This document shows positions 1 to 5,599 of a DNA stretch of 6,762 nt, one piece after another. Positions within the stretch are counted from its first letter, which is position 1, and every line of letters starts with the position of its first letter. A model generated the notes under the pieces. That model worked only from the letters and a program-made list of their open reading frames with translations. It did no database searches and was not told the origin of the DNA. Source of the stretch: Gammaproteobacteria bacterium UBA7310 (lineage in GTDB: Bacteria > Pseudomonadota > Gammaproteobacteria > Pseudomonadales > Ketobacteraceae); assembly GCA_002471665.1 (NCBI GenBank), contig DKQK01000002.1, positions 100,298 to 107,059 on the forward strand. Reading direction: 5' to 3'. Both the position numbers and the translations under genes were made by a program.

Positions 1-1590
1 GCCATCCCGGATCATGCGCTGCAGGCATTGCAACAACAATTGCAGGCCGCCGGTGTGGAAGCGGTTGCCATCAATCTGCTGTTCTCGTTTCTGAATCCGG
101 CACCGGAACGCACCATCAAGCAGGCATTGGCTGAACGCTGGTTCGTCAGCGCTTCCCACGAGGTACTGGCGGAAGCCGGTGAATATGAGCGTGGCATCGC
201 CACCTGGCTCAACGCCAGCCTTGGCCCCAAAGTCACTCATTATTTGCAACGCCTGCAGCAACAGGTATCACCTTCCTCATTGGCGGTGATGCAATCCACC
301 GGCGGCACCATGAATGCGGCAACCGCCGGCCAATCGGCCGTCAACATGCTGCTGTCCGGCCCCGCCGGTGGTCTGGCAGCCGCCCGCTTTATTGCCCGCC
401 AGACCGGATTCAGCAAACTACTGACCTTTGACATGGGAGGCACCTCCACCGATGTGGCGTTGATTGACGGTGACATCCGCCTCACCAACGAGGGCAGCAT
501 CGGCCCCTGGCCGGTGGCCGTACCCCAGGTGGATATGCATACCATCGGTGCCGGCGGTGGCTCCATAGCCCATGTGGATGCCGGCGGCATATTACAGGTA
601 GGCCCACAATCCGCCGGCGCCGCGCCGGGCCCGGCCTGTTATGGCCAGGGAGGAACCCAGGCTACGGTCACGGATGCCAACGCCGTACTGGGGCGCCTGC
701 CGGCGCAGTATTTTCTGGGTGGCAACATGCGCCTGGATCTGCAAGCGGCGCGGCAGGCACTGGATGCCCTGGCCGGCACACTGCGGTTATCCCGCCACCA
801 CTGCGCCCAGGGCATCATCGACATTGCCAACGAGCATATGGTGCGCGCCCTGCGGGTGATTTCCATTGAGCGCGGCTATCACCTGGATGACTTTCACCTG
901 TGTTGCTTTGGCGGCGCCGGGGGGCTGCACGTCTGCGCACTGGCCGAAGCCATGGGAATGCAGCAGGCCATCGTCCCCAATCAGGGCGGTGTGCTCTCAG
1001 CCCTGGGCATGGTGGTGGCCCCCACATCCCGCCAACTGTCCCATGCCCTGCAACAACCCCTGGCGGAGGTGACCTTAAGCGAACTGGAGGACATTCTGGC
1101 CCAACTGCAACACCAGGGTAAGGCGGCCCTGCAAGAGGAAGGCATTGCCACGGAGCAGATGCGCTGCGAATGCTCGCTGGACGTTCGCTACCAGGGGCAA
1201 CGTTTCTATCTGAATCAAGTTTGGGATGGGCAACTGCAATCGGTGGCAAGCCGCTTCCATGCACAACACGAACAACGCTATGGCCACCGCCTTAACATCC
1301 CGTTGGAGTTGGTGAACGTCCGCTGCAAAGTCAGTGCCGGGGCAGCGGTGAACCGTTTACCCCGCACCGGCCATCGCACCCGGGCCCTGCCCACAAGCCA
1401 CGCCACCCTAACCGGCCTGGCGCAGCCGGTTCCGGTTTATTGGCGGGAGGATCTGGGCAGCGAACAAGTTGTTTCGGGGCCGGCGCTGATTGCGGAAACC
1501 GTCTCCACCACCCTGCTGGCCGAACATTGGCAAGCCCGGGTCGACCCGTGGGGAAACCTCATTCTGTGCCTGAATAAAACACAACATTAA
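1..1590 (+). CDS. HyuA-family hydantoinase/5-oxoprolinase subunit A (5' partial)
   Basis: The reading frame is open from base 1 and ends at TAA 1588-1590, giving 529 residues. Family members are usually about 680-700 residues, so roughly 150-170 N-terminal residues lie outside the window and no start is assigned. Visible family motifs, in window residue numbering, are GVEAVAINLLFSFLNPAPE (from residue 18, end of the N-terminal domain), STGGT near 100, LTFDMGGTSTDVAL at 141-154 (nucleotide-binding motif of the ASKHA-like fold), GAGGGS at 183-188, GPQSAGAAPGPACYG at 201-215 and FGGAGGLH near 303. The C-terminal signature GPALIAETVSTTLL is also present. This family performs ATP-dependent ring opening of 5-oxoproline or hydantoins, or forms acetone carboxylase-type subunits, usually with a HyuB partner in the cytoplasm. 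Substrate cannot be told from sequence. No hyuB follows, so a partner, if any, lies upstream. The gene is GC-rich and I read no AGA/AGG arginine codons in it. Confidence 0.93.
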   Translation, partial: AIPDHALQALQQQLQAAGVEAVAINLLFSFLNPAPERTIKQALAERWFVSASHEVLAEAGEYERGIATWLNASLGPKVTHYLQRLQQQVSPSSLAVMQSTGGTMNAATAGQSAVNMLLSGPAGGLAAARFIARQTGFSKLLTFDMGGTSTDVALIDGDIRLTNEGSIGPWPVAVPQVDMHTIGAGGGSIAHVDAGGILQVGPQSAGAAPGPACYGQGGTQATVTDANAVLGRLPAQYFLGGNMRLDLQAARQALDALAGTLRLSRHHCAQGIIDIANEHMVRALRVISIERGYHLDDFHLCCFGGAGGLHVCALAEAMGMQQAIVPNQGGVLSALGMVVAPTSRQLSHALQQPLAEVTLSELEDILAQLQHQGKAALQEEGIATEQMRCECSLDVRYQGQRFYLNQVWDGQLQSVASRFHAQHEQRYGHRLNIPLELVNVRCKVSAGAAVNRLPRTGHRTRALPTSHATLTGLAQPVPVYWREDLGSEQVVSGPALIAETVSTTLLAEHWQARVDPWGNLILCLNKTQH

Positions 1591-1780
1591 GTTGGTTAGC
1601 ACTCAGAAAAGCACCTAATACAATTCAAATCACATAAACAGCCTTCATCCCATCACACCCCATTCGGCCTGTCTTCACAGTCTGAACATTTGCCGTTTTA
1701 TAAACCTATTTAATCCTCGGCCCGACACTACACTTGCCCTTGTAAATTATCCCAGCAGTGTTTTTCAGGTATCAGAACGA

Positions 1781-2752
1781 ATGAAGTTAAGCAGTTTAGT
1801 TTTCCTTGGATGTGTCCTTTCCCTTACCACCAGCAACGTGAGCCTTGCCGCCAGAGACAACAATCCCTGTGACGCCAATGGTGAACTCAAAGGCTGGGCC
1901 AAGAAGCAATACGACCCAAGTGTTTGCGCCCCCGTTACCAGCAACAGCGCACCCACCGTGCAGATTACCGCACCAGGTGACCAGGCGGAGTTTGCCGATG
2001 GCCAACTGATCGGCTTTCACGCAGCCGCCACCGATGTGGAAGACGGTGATCTGAGTGCCAGTGTGATCTGGACGTCTTCCCTTGACGGCAGCATTGCCGC
2101 CAACACCACCCTGTCACCGGGCAACCACATTATTACCGCCAGCGTCAGTGATTCCGGCAACCTGTCCGCCACCGATAGTGTATCGGTTACCGTGAGCGCC
2201 CCGCCGGCCACTAACACCGCCCCCACCGTTTCGATCGATTCGCCGCTTTCCGGCACCACCGTCGAAGAAGGCACCGCGTTGTTATTGAAAGGTTTCGCTG
2301 ACGATGCTGAAGATGGCGATCTCAGCAACAGCATTACCTGGTACAGCTCCGTGGACGGTGCCATCGGCAACTTCACCACCCTGTCGGTGGGTGACCATCT
2401 GATCACGGCCACAGTTACCGACAGCAACGGTGCCAGCAGCAGCGACACCATTAACCTCAGCGTGTTTGAATCCACCGCGCCGCAAACCTATTCACTGGCG
2501 GTCACCTGGAGCGCCCCCGAGCAACGGGCCGATGGCAGCCAATTGGCAGCACAGGAACTGGCGGGCTACCGCATCAACTGGAACAACGACACCAATGGCG
2601 AATCCGGTTCGCTCCTGGTGCAAGATGGAACGGCGACCTCCTACCAGATTGATAACCTCAATGCCGGCAGCTATCGCCTGTCACTCAATACCATTGACAT
2701 CAATGGCCTGGTGAGCAGCAACAGCACGGACATGGTGGTGGAACTGAACTAG
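1781..2752 (+). CDS. Exported protein with two Ig/cadherin-like repeats and a C-terminal FN3-like domain
   Basis: A 323-residue protein of unknown specific function. Residues 1-23 look like a Sec signal peptide (Lys2, hydrophobic core to about 17, likely cleavage after SLA at 21-23), so it probably acts in the periplasm, at the cell surface or outside. A short mature N-terminal segment carries Cys30 and Cys49, the only cysteines after cleavage, which could form a disulfide. Two equal 90-residue modules follow (55-144 and 145-234), each opening with N-[ST]-APTV, carrying EDGDLS and an SS-x-DG motif, and ending in a strand-rich segment with a TA[ST]V[ST]DS-like motif, as in PKD/cadherin-like folds. 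Residues 235-323 resemble FN3 (VTWSAP, AGYRINW, SYRLSL). No enzyme domain, anchor or sorting motif is visible. The ATG at 1781 is chosen because it directly precedes the signal peptide; the ribosome site is weak (CAGG at 1766-1769). Binding or adhesion is only an inference. Confidence 0.88.
   Translation: MKLSSLVFLGCVLSLTTSNVSLAARDNNPCDANGELKGWAKKQYDPSVCAPVTSNSAPTVQITAPGDQAEFADGQLIGFHAAATDVEDGDLSASVIWTSSLDGSIAANTTLSPGNHIITASVSDSGNLSATDSVSVTVSAPPATNTAPTVSIDSPLSGTTVEEGTALLLKGFADDAEDGDLSNSITWYSSVDGAIGNFTTLSVGDHLITATVTDSNGASSSDTINLSVFESTAPQTYSLAVTWSAPEQRADGSQLAAQELAGYRINWNNDTNGESGSLLVQDGTATSYQIDNLNAGSYRLSLNTIDINGLVSSNSTDMVVELN
1943..2482 (+). repeat. Two tandem 270-bp in-frame repeats encoding Ig/cadherin-like modules
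   Basis: Bases 1943-2212 and 2213-2482 encode two equal-length 90-residue modules with no residue between them. The best conserved DNA is around the EDGDLS motif (near 2034-2056 and 2302-2324), where most differences fall at third codon positions. The modules align along their length but have diverged clearly in protein sequence, so this is an old internal duplication, or recruitment of related modules, rather than a recent repeat expansion. Confidence 0.75.
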
Positions 2753-2766
2753 GATTGAGCCACGCA

Positions 2767-2774
2767 TATAAAAT
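2767..2774 (+). promoter_or_regulatory. Possible -10 box upstream of the signalling operon
   Basis: TATAAAAT lies in the gap before the signalling operon and matches five of six bases of the sigma-70 -10 consensus (TATAAA). I see no convincing -35 element at 16-18 bases upstream and no extended TG. If used, transcription would start near 2781, placing the following inverted repeat near the 5' end of the operon mRNA. This is a weak, purely sequence-based call. Confidence 0.22.
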
Positions 2775-2788
2775 ACCCGCATGAAAAA

Positions 2789-2823
2789 GGGCATTGTTAG
2801 ACCGACCAACACTAACAATGCCC
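2789..2823. terminator. Perfect 12-bp inverted repeat, possible terminator or operator
   Basis: GGGCATTGTTAG (2789-2800) is perfectly complementary to CTAACAATGCCC (2812-2823) around an 11-base spacer. It lies 36 bases after the stop of the exported-protein gene and 59 bases before the signalling operon. On the + strand it has no following T-run, so it is not a textbook terminator for the upstream gene. Read on the - strand, the stem is followed by TTTTT (complement of 2784-2788), which fits an intrinsic terminator for leftward transcription, yet no leftward gene is seen. It may still end + strand transcripts weakly, act as a 5' leader hairpin, or be a protein-binding site. Confidence 0.5.
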
Positions 2824-2882
2824 GACCTTGCCCGCTTTGCTACAGTTAGTCTTAAGGATCTTTCTAAATAGTAGTTAAGGCA

Positions 2883-3707
2883 ATGGAACGTCATATCCTC
2901 ATCGTGGACGATGAACCCAATATTCTCAATACGCTGCAACGGCTTCTGGAAGAAGAAGATTACGTTGTCTATCGAGCCGACTGTGGTCAAAAAGGCATCG
3001 ATATCATCGATGCCAATCCCCAAATCGGTGTGGTGCTGTCGGATCAACGTATGCCCAACATGACCGGCACAGAATTTCTCAAGCAGATCAAACTCAAACA
3101 CCAAAACGTCGTCAGAATGATCCTCAGCGGTTATTCAGAATTGAGTACCATTACCAATGCAATCAATGAAGGCTCCATATTTAAATTTCTCACCAAACCC
3201 TGGGAAGACGATTTACTACTAAACTCAGTGCAGGAAGCGTTTGAATACTTTGAACTGGCGGAAACCAATCGCCAGCTGACCCAGCAACTGCAGGACAGCA
3301 ACGCCAAGCTGGCTGAATTCAATGCCGGCCTGGAACGCATGGTTGAAGAGAAAACCCAACGCCTGCAACTGCATATTGCTTCGCTCAATGTCTACCAGGA
3401 TGCGATGGAGCAGTTTCCATTCGCCATTATCGGGCTGGACGAATCACTTACCATTGCCCTTGAGAACAAAGCGGCTCGAGAGCTGTTCACAGACAACACC
3501 ACCAGTCTTCTGGGCTTGCCAACAGAGCAGGCCTTTCATAATCACTGGCGGGCACTAACCGATGCAATCAGTGTATTCGATGCTGATATCGACCAGTCCA
3601 AAACCAGGTTCAGCATCAATCGGTTCACATTCACACTGATCAAACTGAGTCATGAAACGGAAAGGCTTGGAAAATTATTGATCGCAATACCGGATACAAG
3701 CCAATGA
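2883..3707 (+). CDS. Response regulator: receiver, coiled coil and PAS-like domain
   Basis: A 274-residue cytoplasmic protein, first gene of the signalling operon. The N-terminal receiver (about 3-120) has the acidic pair Asp9/Asp10, phosphoacceptor Asp54 in VLSDQRMPNMTG, the switch serine Ser82 in LSGYSE and Lys105 in LTKPW, so all key residues are present. The SDQRMP context resembles receivers of the HupR/RpfG kind. Residues about 121-165 are rich in Glu, Gln and Leu and look like a coiled coil. Residues about 166-270 look PAS-like (MEQFPFAIIGLDE, then ENKAARELF). There is no DNA-binding, GGDEF, EAL or HD output. The ATG at 2883 directly precedes the first receiver strand; TTAAGG at 2875-2880 is only two bases from it, unusually close for a Shine-Dalgarno. 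Its stop overlaps the next start (ATGA, 3704-3707). It likely passes the phosphorylation state by dimerisation or partner contact. Confidence 0.92.
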   Translation: MERHILIVDDEPNILNTLQRLLEEEDYVVYRADCGQKGIDIIDANPQIGVVLSDQRMPNMTGTEFLKQIKLKHQNVVRMILSGYSELSTITNAINEGSIFKFLTKPWEDDLLLNSVQEAFEYFELAETNRQLTQQLQDSNAKLAEFNAGLERMVEEKTQRLQLHIASLNVYQDAMEQFPFAIIGLDESLTIALENKAARELFTDNTTSLLGLPTEQAFHNHWRALTDAISVFDADIDQSKTRFSINRFTFTLIKLSHETERLGKLLIAIPDTSQ

Positions 3708-4537
3708 TCGCTCAATTTAAACAAAGGATTTCGGAAATCAACCGCGTCCAACCACTGAATCCAGTGATGATGGAACTACTGCAGGCCATTCAGGATTCCA
3801 ACAGCGAGGCCGATGACCTGAAGCGCATCATTGATTCCGATGCCAACACATCCGCTACCATTCTCAAAATTGCCAACTCACCCTTCTATGGATTATCCGG
3901 AAAGATTCGCAATGTGCGTGATGCCTGCGTACTCCTGGGCTTCGATCAACTGAGAAACATAATCTATGCCACTGCGCTGCATCATGCCACCAGCAATGGG
4001 CCGCACCCGAAATGGCGCCTGGCACTGAGTCAACATGCCCTGGCCAGTGCTGTCGTTTCCCATACCCTTGCCCAACTGCCGGAAATACCGGTTGACCCAG
4101 GGCTGGCATATTCCCTTGGGTTACTGCACGAACTGGGAAAACAGATACTGATCTGTGAGATGCCGGATATTTTTGAAGCCTTTATGGAGCTTGCCGACGC
4201 CGATTCCGCCGCCGAATACGAACCACTGTTTGCCGAAGCCGGGGTGATTATTGCCAACAAGTGGCGCCTGCCGGATTCCTTCCGGGAAAGTATTGCCCAT
4301 TGTCATACCCGCACTGACCAGCATGGCGAGTTTCTGGAAGACATTAAGCTGGTACGCTGCGCACATTCTGTTGCCCAGGCCTGTGGATTTCCTACTCCGG
4401 GCAATTGTAGCGAGGCAACCCCAAGTGAAACGCTTTCAAAATACTACCCGGATCTCGACATTGATAAAGTTGTTCAACATATCCAGGAAAAACTCTCGGA
4501 AAACCAAGACCTAACCAGGGAAAGTCAACATGACTAG
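3704..4537 (+). CDS. Stand-alone HDOD-domain signalling protein
   Basis: A 277-residue protein that is almost entirely one HDOD domain (about 8-215), a relative of the HD phosphohydrolase fold found in bacterial signalling proteins and usually thought to be non-catalytic. Diagnostic stretches are LKIANSPFYGL (54-64), the following VRDACVLLGFDQLRNI (71-86), the HD-equivalent motif LLHELGK (140-146), and AGVIIANKWRLPDSFRESI (179-197). The HD position reads His142-Glu143 instead of His-Asp, which fits loss of classical metal chemistry. The last 60 residues are a polar tail without a recognised domain. Its ATG sits in a 4-base ATGA overlap with the preceding stop and there is no strong ribosome site, suggesting translational coupling. 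It has no receiver of its own, so it is probably controlled by the flanking response regulators; that partnership is inferred from position only. Confidence 0.92.
   Translation: MIAQFKQRISEINRVQPLNPVMMELLQAIQDSNSEADDLKRIIDSDANTSATILKIANSPFYGLSGKIRNVRDACVLLGFDQLRNIIYATALHHATSNGPHPKWRLALSQHALASAVVSHTLAQLPEIPVDPGLAYSLGLLHELGKQILICEMPDIFEAFMELADADSAAEYEPLFAEAGVIIANKWRLPDSFRESIAHCHTRTDQHGEFLEDIKLVRCAHSVAQACGFPTPGNCSEATPSETLSKYYPDLDIDKVVQHIQEKLSENQDLTRESQHD
4517..4524 (+). promoter_or_regulatory. Ribosome binding site inside the upstream gene
   Basis: AGGGAAAG lies inside the 3' end of the HDOD gene, with the AGGG core nine bases before the ATG at 4530. It supports that start, which overlaps the HDOD gene by eight bases. 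Confidence 0.55.
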
Positions 4538-5597
4538 TAACATTCTACTCGTCGACGACGAAGAGAATAATCGCAATGCAATTCGTCGTCTTTTCGAAGA
4601 CTACGACATCGACTTTGTTGAAGCGGGTAACGGCAAAGAGGCGCTGCACCAACTCACACAACACGATATCGATCTGATTCTGTTGGACATCAAGATGCCG
4701 GTAATGGATGGCTTCACCTTTCTACGCCACCACTCAGACAGCAAAACCCGACCCAAACCGCCGGTGTGCGTGATGACGGCGTTCGATGATGCCGACACCC
4801 GGCGCAAAGCAATTTACCTGGGAGCAGATGACTTCATCAACAAACCCATCGATCCGGTTGAACTGGAAACCCGCATTGCCTCCCTGCTGCGTATCAGCCA
4901 TCAACAAAGGGATCTGCTGACCTTCAACCAGAATCTGGAAAAAACGGTAGAGCAACGTACACAACAGTTGCGTGAGGCCCATGAAAGGCTACAACAGACG
5001 GAACGAGCCAATAACCAAGCCTATCGGGAAATGATTGCGCGCATCAGCCGGCTGACTCAGTTCAATCAATCAGTCAGCAACATCGACCCACGCAAGCTGG
5101 GCATCTGTACAGCAGCCCTGGGTTGGTTGTGCGAGCTGCCCCAGGATCAGGCCGAGAACTTAAGATTATCGGCGCAACTGTATAACATCGGCATGCTGGC
5201 ACTGCCGGAAAAACTCAGAGAGACACCCATAGAGCAACTCAAAAAAGACGAGCTGGCGGTGCTTTCATCCCATGCCAAAATGGGCAGCGATCTGTTCAAA
5301 GGTTCCGACATTCCTCTACTGAAGCAGACTTATAATATTTGTCTTTATTGTCAGGAGCATTACGACGGCACGGGTTTGCCAAACCGCGTCAAATCAGAGG
5401 CCATCCCGCTGGAATCCCGCCTGTTCACCACAGCAAAGCTGATCCTGGAAACACTCCACAACGATCCGCAGGCCAGTATTCAGCGCGTTAAAAACACGCT
5501 GCAGGATCATGCCGGCTCACTACTGGACCCGGTAATTGTTGAGACCATTCTGCAGTCGAATGATGCACTGGAAAACATCATCAAGGAGTTGAGCTAA
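4530..5597 (+). CDS. Response regulator with receiver and degenerate HD-GYP domain
   Basis: A 355-residue protein with RpfG-like architecture. The receiver (about 4-120) is complete: Asp9/Asp10, phosphoacceptor Asp53 (LILLDIKMPVMDG), Thr83 and Lys105. A coiled-coil linker covers about 125-168. Residues about 170-345 align in order with HD-GYP phosphodiesterases, but the metal-binding residues are changed. The AALLHDIGK-type motif reads SAQLYNIGM (Tyr218-Asn219 for His-Asp), the HHERWDG-type motif reads CQEHYDG (Cys274-Gln275 for His-His), GYP reads GLP (282-284), and the later ADxxDA-type motif reads TAKLILET. His248 (SSHAKMG) is retained. Active members hydrolyse cyclic di-GMP with a two- or three-metal centre; this one is very unlikely to do so and may instead bind a ligand or regulate a partner. 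It overlaps the HDOD gene by eight bases and is followed two bases later by the kinase gene. Confidence 0.92.
   Translation: MTSNILLVDDEENNRNAIRRLFEDYDIDFVEAGNGKEALHQLTQHDIDLILLDIKMPVMDGFTFLRHHSDSKTRPKPPVCVMTAFDDADTRRKAIYLGADDFINKPIDPVELETRIASLLRISHQQRDLLTFNQNLEKTVEQRTQQLREAHERLQQTERANNQAYREMIARISRLTQFNQSVSNIDPRKLGICTAALGWLCELPQDQAENLRLSAQLYNIGMLALPEKLRETPIEQLKKDELAVLSSHAKMGSDLFKGSDIPLLKQTYNICLYCQEHYDGTGLPNRVKSEAIPLESRLFTTAKLILETLHNDPQASIQRVKNTLQDHAGSLLDPVIVETILQSNDALENIIKELS
5583..5588 (+). promoter_or_regulatory. Ribosome binding site for the histidine kinase
   Basis: AAGGAG lies within the last codons of the HD-GYP-like gene, eleven bases before the ATG at 5600. The spacing is long but the match is good, and it supports 5600 as the kinase start. 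Confidence 0.5.
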
Positions 5598-5599
5598 GC

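Noticed and set aside
815..1264. Long minus-strand reading frame opposite hyuA (149 codons).
   Set aside because: It is a shadow of a GC-rich gene, with low-complexity Pro/Arg-rich translation and no family motifs.
1669..1680. CTGT-CTTC-ACAG hairpin in the gap after hyuA as a terminator.
   Set aside because: The stem is only four base pairs and is not followed by a T-run.
1690..1714. TTGCCG and TATTTAAT upstream of the exported-protein gene as a sigma-70 promoter.
   Set aside because: The spacing between the elements is only about 11-13 bases, too short for a -35/-10 pair; no better pair was found in 1591-1780.
1796..1813. VFLGC at residues 7-11 of the exported protein as a lipoprotein lipobox.
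   Set aside because: The cysteine is too close to the start for a lipoprotein signal, Phe at -3 is atypical, and the hydrophobic core continues past it to a better SLA cleavage site.
2017..2475. Minus-strand reading frame of 152 codons opposite the Ig-like repeats.
   Set aside because: It mirrors the repeated sense sequence and shows no recognisable domain or ribosome site; the sense frame has a signal peptide and clear modules.
2781..2849. A 22-codon reading frame (MKKGIVRPTN...) with a CPLC motif near its end, overlapping the inverted repeat.
   Set aside because: No ribosome binding site precedes it, it is explained by the hairpin sequence, and so short a frame is expected by chance.
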